Of a stretch of DNA of 64,000 nt, positions 33,962-44,689 are shown one piece after another. Position numbers and translations under genes: made by a program. Below the pieces are notes generated by a model. That model did no database searches. It was not told the origin of the DNA and saw nothing but the letters and a program-made list of their open reading frames with translations. How positions within the stretch are numbered: position 1 is the first letter of the stretch; each line of letters opens with the position of its first letter. The stretch is from NCBI RefSeq assembly GCF_004798865.1, contig NW_025335568.1:6777669-6841668 (forward strand), given 5' to 3'. The stretch comes from Varanus komodoensis. Taxonomy: Eukaryota; Chordata; Lepidosauria; Squamata; Varanidae.

Positions 33962-34290
33962 TGTGGGAGAGGCCTTTCTCCGGGAACCCTCCGTGAAAGA
34001 AATTAGGAGGGTGGGTACTCGGAGGAGGGCTTTCTCTGTGGTGGCGCCCAATCTATGGAATGCGCTCCCCAGAGAGGTCCACCTGGCGCCGTCGTTATTT
34101 GTTTTTCGGCGCCAGGCGAAGACCTTTTTATTTAAGCGTCATTTTAATTGTTAACATTATTTGCTTATTTTATCTGGCCAGGGCGACTTATTTTATATTG
34201 TTATTTCTTGTATTTTAATTTTATGTTGTGAGCCGCCCCGAGGCTTCGGCAAATGGGGCGGCATAGAAAAGTTTTAATAAATAAATAAAT
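33962..34290 (+). mobile_element. L2-like LINE, 3' end, youngest-looking copy
   Basis: The plus strand encodes GEAFLREPSVKEIRRVGTRR, RAFSVVAPNLWNALPREVHL, APSLFVFRRQAKTFLFKRHF, NC and a stop, uninterrupted over 63 codons. The 3' UTR ends GAGCCGCCCCGAGGCTTCGG, CAAATGGGGCGGCATAG and (AAAT)n. Both hairpins are perfect here: CCTGGCGCCG/CGGCGCCAGG (34082-34091, 34107-34116) and GCCGCCCC/GGGGCGGC (34232-34239, 34255-34262). Retention of CpG sites suggests relative youth. Confidence 0.9.
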
Positions 34291-34944
34291 ATTCTTGGCC
34301 CTCCCCATGGCCAGGCCAGCACTCTGCCCTGTCCTGTCTTCAGGAAGTGAACTCCCCGGGCTTTTCCGGTATAATGGACCAGGTGTTAGGATAGCCGTGC
34401 TTCTCCTACTGTTGCGACGCAATTCTCAGCAGCTCAGGCTGTGATCCAAGGAGGACGCCAATACACCTTCAGACTCAGAGGGTTGCAGGAATCCTGCACA
34501 GACTGGGAGAGCCCCTTGGGAAACCTTTCTTTCATACCTCTTTCCCCTGCAAATCAGCTAGACAGCTAGTCTTGGATCTCTGGTCATAGCACACCCTGGG
34601 TGGGGAGGGAAAGACGCTTCCACAGTACCAGGATATGTTGGAGAAGCAGCTGGCTTGGCTCTTTCCAGACCAGATGTGCTGTATGGAATGATCATCCAAG
34701 CATAGCTCCCTGGCTTTGAGACTGAGAGTTTTCTTGACTCCATACCTGGAAATCTCAAGAATCCCAAGGACTTTTGGATGTTGTCTGAAGGCCATAGGAT
34801 CACTCTATGAATACACCTCTCAAAAATATGAATCCTTGGCACATATTTTGGAAGAAATGAAATATGCATTCAAATAGGTATTTTTTAAGAAAACCGAGCT
34901 TTAGTTTGCATTGAAATACATGTTGATTTATTGAAATACTGTCT
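34291..34944. other. Non-coding stretch
   Basis: Nothing recognised except weak TGAAATATGCATTCAAATAG-type words near 34858. Confidence 0.35.
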
Positions 34945-35092
34945 TCATATGTATTCTGAGAGGGTTAAAAAGGTTGATCGTTAAAATCATATTAAAATGA
35001 TTAAAATCAAGTAAGATTGAGTCACGCTTCATAGGGAGCCCTTTGGACTAATGGTGGCATACAAAGCTAATAAATTAATAAATATGTAAAAG
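34945..35092 (+). mobile_element. L2-like LINE 3' tail, decayed
   Basis: GAGTCACGCTTCATAGGGAG, then TGGTGGCATACAAAGCTAAT and an AAAT-rich tail follow the terminal layout of the family; GTCAC and GTGGC can still pair over 5 bp. Confidence 0.5.
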
Positions 35093-35249
35093 AAATTAGA
35101 ATAGAATGATGGATAAAAATATGCAAAGGTGACAGAGATCAGAAATAAATGCATGGACAACCAACATAATCCTTGCCACTGTCTGTCCCTGACCCTGACC
35201 CACTGTGAAGGATTGCAACATGGCGAGACTTAAAGGAAGATGCAGTTCC

Positions 35250-35755
35250 ACAATGGTATATTATTATTTATTACATTATATATCTATTATATTATATTTT
35301 ATTTTATTATATTATATTATTTATTTTTATTTAGGAAACTTGCATGCCGCCCCATTCGCATAAGCCTCGAGGCAGCCCCCAGCAAATAAATAACAATGCA
35401 AGTATATAAAAAACTAGAAACATTCAGACAAGTTAAAATCAATAAATAAATTAACAATAATTAAAATAACATTTAAATAAAAAGGTCTTAGCCTGGCACC
35501 AAAAAACAAATAACTGTGGCGCCAGGCGGACCTCTCTGGGGAGCACATTCCATAAGTGTAGTAACCTATATGCAATCTATAGTAACCTATAGTAACCTAT
35601 ATGCAATCTATTATATTATTATAATCTAATATATAATAATATAGATATTATATTATAAATATAATATAAATAAATATAAATTATGATATGCAATCTATTA
35701 TGATGTAGTATAATAGATTACGTATCATAATATGTAATTATAATGTCTACTTCCA
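35250..35755. repeat. AT-rich block with internal short duplications
   Basis: Two very AT-rich segments (about 35260-35330 and 35570-35755) consist mostly of TAT/ATA words, with self-complementary runs. AGTAACCTATATGCAATCTA occurs twice with a 10-bp partial copy between (about 35559-35610), and ATGCAATCTATTA recurs near 35690. An L2-like fragment sits between the segments. Confidence 0.75.
35322..35560 (-). mobile_element. L2-like LINE 3' end
   Basis: Minus strand: TATGGAATGTGCTCCCCAGA, GAGGTCCGCCTGGCGCCACA, then TTATTTGTTTTTTGGTGCCA, GGCTAAGACCTTTTTATTTA, giving LWNVLPREVRLA-Q-FVFWCQAKTFLF. The end has GGCTGCCTCGAGGCTTATGC and GAATGGGGCGGCATGC. It is 5'-truncated at the APRLWN motif. Both family hairpins are retained with G-U pairs. 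Confidence 0.85.
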
Positions 35756-37079
35756 CTATCTACTATATCTCCTTCTGGGGGGACCAGTTCAGGGAAGGGT
35801 ACATGAACTGAGGGAAGTTAAGGGAATAATTTGAGGGAATTTCTATTGTGTGAGTTCTTTAAAGGGCATGTGGTGTCAGATGTATAGCTAAGTCAAAGCA
35901 AGAGGGACTATTGGGTGAGAGGCATTTTCCAGCACCTCATTTGATAGCTGACCTTGCAAAAGGCCTGAATTCACATATTTTATTGATCGACACAAGTTTG
36001 CTTTGTGCATAAGATCCATCCTAGCTAAAAATCCCCCAGTAAACTTACAAAAGATTACTGCTGGCAGAAAAATGGGGTGAAGCCAGGTGAGAAATTGCAG
36101 TTTTGAGAAACCATTTCCTATTCTCGCATTAGACCAAGCCTTTCTTCAAATATTTATAGTATGTATTCTTCTATAATTCTTAAGAAAGATTTCTGATTTG
36201 GACCAACCAAAACTGATGAATAAATGTACAAAGTGCACTGATCTCACCCACGGAAAAAGGGAAGAAGGGAAAAGAGGAAGGCATAGGCAAAAATATATAT
36301 CCTGCCAGAAGCAATTGTTCTGAAAGAAGACTAGATCCAAATGCAGTGTTGCCTGTGTGTGAGGCTGAATGGACCACGAAAATAAAGTGAACAACGTAAC
36401 AGCCTGGTCTTATACCTGAGAACAAAACGGGACCACAAATCAAGTCTGTGTTTTCTATGCACACCAGGAGAATTGTGAGGAGGGTCTTACGGTTCAGCAG
36501 GGACTTTGAACTTTCCCAGTGTCTAAAATCCAGGGTAGGTTCTTGGATCCATGCCAAGGCCATAAGACTGGAGCTTGTTGGAAGAGCACCAGAAAGAATG
36601 GCCTTGAAGCAGCTTTCTGCATATTTCTGTATTGTACCTTTGACATAACTAGTTTTGTTTCTTCATTAGTCTCCTTGAACGTAAAGTGAGGTGCCTTGGT
36701 TGGATCAGGCCCCTAGCCATCGATACACAGATCTGTTGAACTTACTGGATCCTGTCTCTGAGTTTTACTTGGCAACAACAGAAACAACAGCAGTGATTAT
36801 AATGGTACAACTACTAATGCTAATGCTAATGATAAGAATAACGATAGTCCAATCTCAGGATTTGAAGTGTATGATCTAGCCCAGTAAACTTCTGGGTCAG
36901 GGCATGATTCGATCACAGAAGTTGGTTCAGGTCCAAACTATCTTTGCCATTAAACACATCACAATGATTAATGTGTATCTGTTCATTTTAAAATGCAAAC
37001 TGAACCAAAGACTGATTAACTCCAGTGAAAAATGACCTGTAAGAGCAAGAACCCACAAGCGCAAGAATCAGCTTCAGTC
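35756..37079. other. Non-coding stretch
   Basis: Nothing recognised. A 127-codon minus-strand frame at 36180-36563 overlaps another frame and has no family resemblance. Confidence 0.4.
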
Positions 37080-37480
37080 TTCTTGAGTATAAAATTTATT
37101 AATTTGTTTTGGAACATTAATATACTGTGTCCCTTTTTTAAAATCCTGTAGCAGTTCACTCTTTGTTTATGCAAATGTATACACATCAATAAAAGTATAA
37201 CGGCATTTAGAAAAGTTAATGGTTGGAAAATGCCAAGATAAACAAATGAGTTTTCAGTGATCATCAAACATGCATGATTGACGGTGTCTGAGGAATCACA
37301 GAGGTCATTGTAGAAGAAGGGTGCCACCAGCAAGAAGCTCTGTCAAACCAAACTCCACAGGGTGTGACACAGAGGGCAAGGTCTTCTCTGAAGTTCACAA
37401 CAGAGGAAGACAATCTCTCCCCAGTTAGCAGTGTGTGGGGAATGTGATTGGAAGGTAGAATCCACTGGATTTACTTGGTT
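37080..37480 (-). mobile_element. Probable L2-like LINE 3' end, heavily decayed
   Basis: The minus-strand residues LLVAPFFYNDLCDSSDTVNH, then SFVYLGIFQPLTFLNAVILL sit where RAFSVAAPRLWN-LP and a QAKTFLF-like tail would be expected. The UTR ends in GGGACACAGTATATTAATGT and an AAAT-like run. The match is by layout and a few residues only. Confidence 0.4.
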
Positions 37481-38694
37481 TGGCTCCCTGGAATCTGGCC
37501 CACTTGGACTGACCAGACCTGCCTTTTCTCCTTGAAATGTCTCCAATTATTCAGCATGCATTATTGCTATGGATGACTGGCTACCTACAATTCATTTCCA
37601 AAACAATGAAAAAAGAACAAAACCAACCGAACAGTAAAAACTATGTAGCATTTATGCATCTTCAAAAATAAAGAAAGATAGAAAAGGATGTGAATGGTAG
37701 GGGGAAGAAATCTTATGCAAGAAAAGGCACTGGAAGAGGTCTTACCAAGCTCTGTCTGTCTTTCACTGAAATTTTTATGGCTGTGTTATAAACCTCTTGG
37801 AAATATGGGAAATGCTGACAAACTATTAAATGCAGCAGCACTACAAACACGGTTCCCAAAATTTATATTCTCCAGAATGCTTTATGGCCTTTCAAAGAGA
37901 AAATGAAAGCACCAGCAAAACACAGCCCTTCAGGTGCAGAAATGCATGTTTTCAATCAGTTCTAAGGTGAACCATGCACCAAGCTCACCATTTTTCAGAC
38001 TTGCTTTAATTTCAAGAGTAAAATTTACTCTTTGGTGTTTCAATGGGAGTGAGGTTTTCCATCCATCTCCTGCCTAACTGGTCCCCCAAAGTTCTCTTGT
38101 TCTGCTCCGGTGAGACCACTAGCTCCACAACTTTTTAGGAAAAGTTCTCCTTGTACAGCCACATCCACTGAGATCTGTTGCATGCTCAAAGGATTAAGCA
38201 AACAGCAAAACCTCCAGTAGTTTAAGACTGGATTAAGCTTATCTCATGTTGGCTCAGACTGCACAGAGCCCTACACAGTTTTCTTTCAAGGCCCTTGCAG
38301 GTCTCTTGATCTGCAGGGAAATATGCAGAAACCGCATGGAGATAGTTGTGCAGATGGAATGTGAGCAGATGCCTGGTGACTCCTGAACGCATCTGCCTGA
38401 CAGGGCACGTTCATCTGTGTTCTGTACGAAAACAAGATTCCCATCCTGGAGCATGTAATTGGCAAAGGTACTCCACATTGTCTTCCTGATTGTTACTAGC
38501 CTTGTGATGTATACGTCGATTGCCAGGGGAATCTTTTTGTGAGTTGGCCCATACATGTTTGTGGACAATTGTTGACCACATCAAGGACGTCAGTCTTCCC
38601 CGATTTGATGACCTAGCCTTCATAGGTTATTGGATTCAAGCTCCCGTGAGCCCTAGTGAGTACATAATGGTGAAAGATGATGAAGGGTGTTAGA
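37481..38694. other. Non-coding stretch
   Basis: Nothing recognised. Confidence 0.4.
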
Positions 38695-39265
38695 ATAGAT
38701 GCTAAAGTATAGAAGGCCAGAAGTTGCCATCTGGGTGTCAGATAGTCACCTTAGATGTATACTTAACCTATGAAATTCACTGTCATGGGAAGTGGTAGTG
38801 GCCACCAATTTAGATGTCTTTAAAAGGGGGGGGGTGGACAAATTAATGGAGGAGGAGGCTAATGGTGGCTACTAGTCTTGCTGGCCATGTGCTACCTCCT
38901 TTACCAGAGGTGAAGTACTGACTCACACCAGTCGCTGACTTGCACCCATCCTGATTAAGGGATCCTGTGGGCCCCCTGGTTTGACACACCCTAGAGCCAG
39001 TGTAGTGTACTGGTTAAGATTTCTGGGCTGTGACTCAGATGGTCTGGGCTGTAGTTCCCCTTCAGCCATGGAGCTCACTGAGTGATTTTGGGCCAGTCAC
39101 AGCCTCTTGGCCCAACCTCCCCCACAGAGTTGTTATGAGGATAAGATTGAGAATTATGGAAGCCACCTGAAGTTCCTTGAAAGGAAAAAGAGCAGGACAA
39201 TAGATAAATAAATAAATATGAATGGAGTGCTGGACTGGATGGACCATTGGTCTGATTCTTACGTT
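38695..39265 (+). mobile_element. CR1-type LINE 3' end (KFMED subfamily) with nested SINE
   Basis: Plus-strand residues NSLSWEVVVATNLDVFKRGG, VDKLMEEEANGGY match the C-terminus WNSLPQDVVMATNLDGFKRG, LDKFMEDKAINGY of an abundant squamate CR1-type LINE. CTTGCACCCATCCTGATTAA follows. After the inserted SINE the LINE resumes at GGAGTGCTGGACTGGATGGA, CCATTGGTCTGATTCTTACG. Sequence on both sides of the SINE is contiguous in the related copy at 4549-4770. Confidence 0.8.
38992..39219 (+). mobile_element. MIR-like SINE nested in a CR1-type LINE
   Basis: Head GAGCCAGTGTAGTGTACTGG, body GGCCAGTCACAGCCTCTTGG and ACAGAGTTGTTATGAGGATA, tail GAAGCCACCTGAAGTTCCTT then AAAT repeats. It interrupts the KFMED-type CR1 and so is younger than that insertion. 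Confidence 0.85.
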
Positions 39266-40859
39266 ATTCTTATTTTTTCAGAAAAGTGGAATCCCATTTT
39301 AATGATACAACACAAACATATCCCCCTCCCAGTTTTCACATGAGTAGAGAAGAATCAAGCTTAAACATACAGCTCTCTCGGCTGAAATACACACTAAGTT
39401 TTCCACTTCACAGACATAGAGGTAGGAGGCCAGGTAAGTGAGGCATGCTTTAAAAATATGATGCCGAAATCAATATAGAATCAGACAGGAAGCCAATAAG
39501 GACAATATATTTCCAAGGGCTCCATGGTGTGTGTATGTTCCTAGTTGAATTTGCTACGTATGAGGATACTAGAAGGAAGTAATAGCATTGCCAAGGGGAA
39601 AATATCAATAGATCAAGGTGTCCGTGTCATTATAAAACAAGGGGAAAATAACAACACTGAACTTGGTATGTCACTCTGAATATTTCATTTAGCTTGAGAT
39701 TAGGATACTAATGTGCACTGTAAAGAATCAGCAGAATTAAGTGGTACTATTTGAAGTATGCATGTCAGGACTGTAGATGGGCTTCTGAGTGTGCTTGTGT
39801 GATAAGGGGGCAAATTAATCCAGGCTATATTTCAATGTGAATTTGCTGAACAATGTGCTCTTGAACCACTATGCCAACCAAAACTTAGTTATTTCAAATT
39901 CACACATTCCTGAATTTCACAGTGGGATTTTCCAATCTAAAAATATGTGCACAGTGCATATATTAATGACTAGTAAAAAGGCATATCAGTAGGAAGCAAA
40001 ATGCTTGGAAAATAATTCTGTGTTAAGCCACAGAGGGTCGGGAAATGCAGGTAGAACGAATGCACAAGAGAAATGCAGAGGAAAAGAAATAAAACTTTTC
40101 AATCAATGGTTTGTTAAAAATGAAAGTTTGGGATGGACTGAAATTGAGATTGGGAAAATGAGAAACAAAATGCAAAATAATAAATACATCCATCCGTGGT
40201 GTGCTCCTTTTAGCATTCACTCCTGGAGTGGAGGAAAACATGCACCATCTCTTGATAGAAAAAAGATCATGTCAGGGAGAAGGCTAGACGGATCCCTTCT
40301 CTTTGACATGGTAATTTTCTGAATGCGATTTCTACTGTGATGGAAACTTTAAACATACCACTTCATAAATACCCTGTCTGAGGATTCTTCCAGAGCTGGT
40401 TTCCTTGAATGAGAAGGTTACATTAGCAGGCCCATGGCACTGAAACGTGCTGGGGGCACATATGCATGAAGTACCTCTTGGTTAGAAAGGAGCCAGAATT
40501 AATCTTTCATGCGTCCCTAGTCTCTCTCATGGGGGAGGAAGGCTTTTATGAAATTGGAGGAACAGCCTAGGGTCAGCCCTAGTTCCACCTTTTCCCTGGA
40601 GCTGAAATGCCCCACTTTTCCTCTCAAGTATACGTTGTGGTGGATGCAAAACTGTGACCAGTCTCTGAATACAGTCAGCGCTGGGGCGACGGTTGGCAGC
40701 AGCACGTTCAAAAACATGAACCAGATTTTGGCATAGTTCGAACTCTTTCTTTTCTTTTGAAAGCCACCTTAATTACTGTCCATTGTGTAAAATATTATTT
40801 TCTTTTCAGCAGTTCTGAACCTGATGTTGATTACTTTGGGGGAGGGGAAATGATGGTCA
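39266..40859. other. Non-coding stretch
   Basis: No transposon family or exon was recognised over 1.6 kb. AATTCACACATTCCTGAATT (39897-39916) and ATATGTGCACAGTGCATATA (39943-39962) recall the unclassified repeat but cannot be aligned with confidence. Confidence 0.35.
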
Positions 40860-41335
40860 CATTGGAACACACTGCTAAGCTATATTTTGTTTTAACCATT
40901 GTTTGTTGAATAAACCAGGATCCTATTCACAGATGTTCTAGTAAACTACATGTTCGGATTTGTTCTCTCCTTGCTTCCTTTGTGAATACTCAGTTGCCAC
41001 CCCAAAGCCCTTTGTTTTGCCCATGCAGTGGCAAGCCTTTACTGCATCACCTGAATGTAGACATACCTCTTAAAGCATCTATGCCTTTCACCATTCCTAG
41101 CTATGCGCATGATACATTCTTAGACATGTAGAAAGTAAAGGCAGGAGGAGTAATACAACAAACTAGGATTAAACCAGGATACTGAGTTTGGGCACATTGA
41201 TAACCCAGTTAGACACACACTCACATTTGCAAATAACCATCAAGGCATGCTTTAAAAGCATGGTTTAGGATACACTCATGTGTTTTTGGCTCTTACCAAA
41301 CCATAGCTAGAGAATCTGGTTAGGTTCAGATGTAC
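40860..41335. mobile_element. Candidate MITE-like DNA element, decayed
   Basis: Words such as TTTTAACCATTGTTTGTTGA on the left and, reverse-complemented, TATGGTTTGGTAAGAG with GTACATCTGAACCTAACC on the right are typical of squamate non-autonomous DNA elements. No crisp inverted ends or target duplication were found. Confidence 0.3.
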
Positions 41336-41820
41336 AGACAAGCTGCAGTTAAAATGAAGAACCCATGGTTTAAAATTACCTCTGAAAATAGTCACAGAGT
41401 TATGGAATTATGTGAGATAAGAGATGTAATTTTAAAGACTAAGATTGTGGCTGCATCTTTTTTCCTTTTTGTGACCTCCCCATTCCCTATTCTTTATCCA
41501 TTTGCTGAGGTTGTTGAAATTCTTGCTATTTCCGCAGTTTGGACTTTAGGTTTGGAAGTAAGGCACCAGCCTTATAAATGGCCCACCTAGGAGGAGCTTT
41601 TCAAAGAGAAGAACTACATTATAAAGAAAAGCAGCCAATTTTGCATCATCAAGGAAGACTTTAAAGCCAGCTATAACAAGCAGAATGCTGTGTGTGGCAC
41701 GGTGCACTTCTGAGTCCAATTCATTTTCCAGTTGTGTAGTATAGTAAAACACAATGGATGGGGAGAAGTCACTTTTGGGTCAAATGGAATATACATTGCC
41801 CATTTATAAGGTTGTCTGAG

Positions 41821-41823
<3 letters not shown>
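41336..41823. other. Non-coding stretch
   Basis: Nothing recognised. Confidence 0.4.

Positions 41824-41875
<52 letters not shown>
41824..41875 (+). repeat. (TA)n microsatellite, about 26 units
   Basis: An uninterrupted TA dinucleotide run that is fully self-complementary and so cruciform-prone. It reads as an IY repeat in a chance frame. Confidence 0.97.
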
Positions 41876-41878
<3 letters not shown>

Positions 41879-42354
41879 AAAAGGGGTGTTCACAGCATGG
41901 TGGTGTTGATTTGAAGAGCAGTTCTTTCAGCGAGCGTTCTCACGGCATGTATTTCAGGTTGGGGGCAAGAATCACTATACTATTATGATAATGGAGACAG
42001 CCCCAAATTCTTTAGAAGGTCAATTGCCACTGGAATTGCATTTTTCCAACTTTTGGATTGTATTTACTGCTTTCTAGTTTCCTTTTGCTGCAGGTTACTG
42101 TTATCTGGTTGCTGTAAGTTAGAACTGTAGTCCACAACATTCCTCGCTCTACTCAGTTGATTCACTCAACATTTATTTTGGATCTAAAATAAAGGGAGAA
42201 TAGAGTTCATAGGGGTGGGTCAGGTGAACTTTCTCAGATTCTCTTTCAGAGCATTCACATTGTGAATACGAATATGAAAATATTGAAACTATGAAAAGAC
42301 TATATTGAAGAATATGAAAAAAATTGGTGAATTTTAGTAAATGTTTATCAAAAC
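41876..42354. other. Non-coding stretch
   Basis: Nothing recognised. Confidence 0.4.
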
Positions 42355-42805
42355 CCAACTCAGATCCAAAGTGCTGGCTATAACCTTTAAAACTTCGCCT
42401 GGCTTGGGACCAGGATACGTGCAAGTCCACCTCTGCCCATGTGGGCCTGTGTAGCCCACTCAATTTCTTATGGGGGAAACTTCTTTGGAGATGGATGCCA
42501 TAATGGGCTTGTTTGGTAATGATATGGGAAAGCGCCTGGCCACTCCCAGGTTAAGGGACTCCCTTTCCAGTAAGACTTGGCTTCTTCTTCTCTGCTGTTC
42601 TTCCACAGGCAAACAAAGACCACTTTATTCAGGAAAGCTTTTGGGTTTGCTTGGGATACTGCTTGTAATCTTTAATTCTTACATCTTTATTGGATTTTAA
42701 TACCCTTCATTGATCTAATGCATTCTAAATGGTTTTTTCTAAGTTCCCTTCAGTTTTTAGAGGAAAAACAGGGTAGAAATCAAATATAGATATGAATAAA
42801 TAATG
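42355..42805 (+). mobile_element. L2-like LINE 3' end, decayed
   Basis: Plus-strand residues SKVLAITFKTSPGLGPGYVQ match RFKVLVITYKALNGLGPGYL, followed by a LRDSLSSKTW region and a tail ending AGGGTAGAAATCAAATATAG then GAATAAATAA. Many frame breaks mark an old copy of a divergent subfamily. Confidence 0.6.
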
Positions 42806-43087
42806 GAACCAACATGCTCATCCATCTGCCCCCACCAAATTCAAGAGGTACATCTACAGCAAGGAGAAAACCACAAAATACTCGCCTACTATATTGCTGC
42901 TAAAAGCAAGGAGTCTGTTGGAACGAGGAGATGCCAACTTCAATTAAACACCCACGTAGTTGGATGCACAAGGATCTCAAACCAGATTTTTAAGAGCAAA
43001 ACACTCATTGCCCAACTGTGGATGGAGTCATTTGTCAGCTGTGTTATTCCTGCCTTCTTTTAAAACAAGCACAAACACACCAACCAG
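42806..43087. other. Non-coding stretch
   Basis: Nothing recognised. Confidence 0.4.
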
Positions 43088-43123
43088 TCTCTCTCTCTTC
43101 TCTCCCTCCCTCCCTCTCTCCCT

Positions 43124-43162
<39 letters not shown>
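43088..43162 (+). repeat. (CT/CCCT)n pyrimidine microsatellite
   Basis: A 75-bp pure pyrimidine tract, CTCT then CCCT units then about 20 CT units. It can form a triplex (H-DNA) in principle. Confidence 0.95.
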
Positions 43163-43165
<3 letters not shown>

Positions 43166-44341
43166 CCTCAACGTGGCCTTCAGGTATATGAGCACTTTCC
43201 TCCTTCCCTCGGAAGTAATACAGTCCAAGCAAAGGTTTACTACCTCCATGAAACGAAGGCCATAACTCATACAAATACCTCAACGCAGACGTGGATCTTG
43301 CTCCCTATCAATTAAATTTAGCAAGCCCCCATTTGCTGCCAAACAATGTGTGAAATGGATTCCTTCCAGTGAGAAAAGTGATGTGCTCCGTTCTCACCCT
43401 GTGAAGTCATAAAGGCCGTTGGAGGGCAGCGGCGACTGTGAGCCAAACCAAGATGATAAAGGATGGGCGGCTGCCACAAAAAGAAACCGCTTCCTGCGTC
43501 TCCTCCGCTGGCCTCTGTCATGAGTCCAGCGAAAGAAGGCGCGTGATGCGGCATCGCTTTTCCTGGTGAGCCCTCTCATCGCCACACAAGTGTCAGCCAA
43601 TGGAATGGGGCATAGGCACGAAATAAATGATGAAATTTGGCCAAAAAAATGATCTGCCCATCTGCTGAAATCAATCTTAGCACATACTAGAGAAAGTTCA
43701 ATCAGAGTGATTTATAGATGGCATTTCACGCCAGTGAAGCTTGCGAGAATTACTAAAAGTAACTCCCCATTATATTGGAAGGGGTGTCAAGCCCTGGGTA
43801 CAGACTTTCACTATTGGTAGACATGCCCGTTTGCCCAGCACTTCTGCAGAGAGATTGAAAATGAAATTAATAAAATAACTAACCAATCAATCACTCCAGA
43901 TCCAGGTTATGCTCCCCTTAACTTAACTAATGAACTCAACACAGGATATGTGCAGACAGATCTGCTCTCTTTTCTGTTGTTGGCTGCTAGACAAGTTTTT
44001 GCCCAAAGTTGGAAAGGTGATAGAATCCTTAGCATGAGTGTAGAATTTGAGAAAGTGTGGAATCTGGTTCTATTGAAGAAATTGATCCAATAAGTTAGGT
44101 ATCACGAGGACCATCTAGGCATTGGCACATTTCAGCATAATGGGTCACCTTTTATCAACTTTATTGATCCATGAGATGGATCCTGGTCCACCCCAGCAAC
44201 TCATGGCAAGATCAGAACAAACTGACTTTGCCCTAGGAACTTTGGACAGCTAGATTCTCCAAGAGCCTTTTCTCTTTGAAGTTTGACATATGATATCAGC
44301 TGTTTTAACGGATCCACTTTGTATTGTAATGGTTTTAGCTG
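43163..44341. other. Repeat-poor stretch, possible conserved non-coding DNA at 43310-43770
   Basis: No repeat relics are visible between 43310 and 43770, where GC-rich segments alternate with ATTTATAGATGG- and GCCAATGG-type words. This texture suggests a regulatory element, but alignment is needed. The remainder is unrecognised. Confidence 0.3.
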
Positions 44342-44556
44342 TACGAGGGTTATTCAAAACGTTTCTGCACTTTTTGAAACTACTTATTAAGAATTTCAAA
44401 AGCAAATTACATCACTTTTCTACATAGTCAACCTCCTTTGTGATGCATTTTCCCAGCGTCGTACAAACTTTTTAATGCCATCAGCAAAAAATATATGAAA
44501 TATATTTCTAAAATATGAAATATAAAAGTGTGGAAACTTTTTGAAGACCCCTTGTA
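44342..44556 (-). mobile_element. Mariner-type mini-element with transposase C-terminal relic
   Basis: The ends are TACGAGGGTTATTCAAAACG and, reverse-complemented, TACAAGGGGTCTTCAAAAAG, inverted repeats of about 30 bp flush with TA dinucleotides, as for Tc1/mariner elements. The minus strand encodes GIKKFVRRWENASQRRLTM, resembling the mariner C-terminus G-KLV-RW-KC-E-QGDYVEK. At 215 bp it is an internal deletion derivative keeping the last transposase codons and both ends. Confidence 0.8.
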
Positions 44557-44689
44557 TAAGCTGCTTCACATTTGCTGTATTGAATTTTATATTTTATTTT
44601 ATTGTATCTGCGTTTTAGTGTGCCGATGATGATGATTTTTAATGCAAGAGGATTTCAGCAACGCACAGCTGACATCCTCATAATGACCA

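Noticed and set aside
41758-41988. Frame with IY repeats suggesting a membrane peptide
   Set aside because: It is the translation of a TA microsatellite.
43028-43283. Arg/Glu-rich minus-strand frames as a coiled-coil protein
   Set aside because: Translation of the CT microsatellite on the opposite strand.
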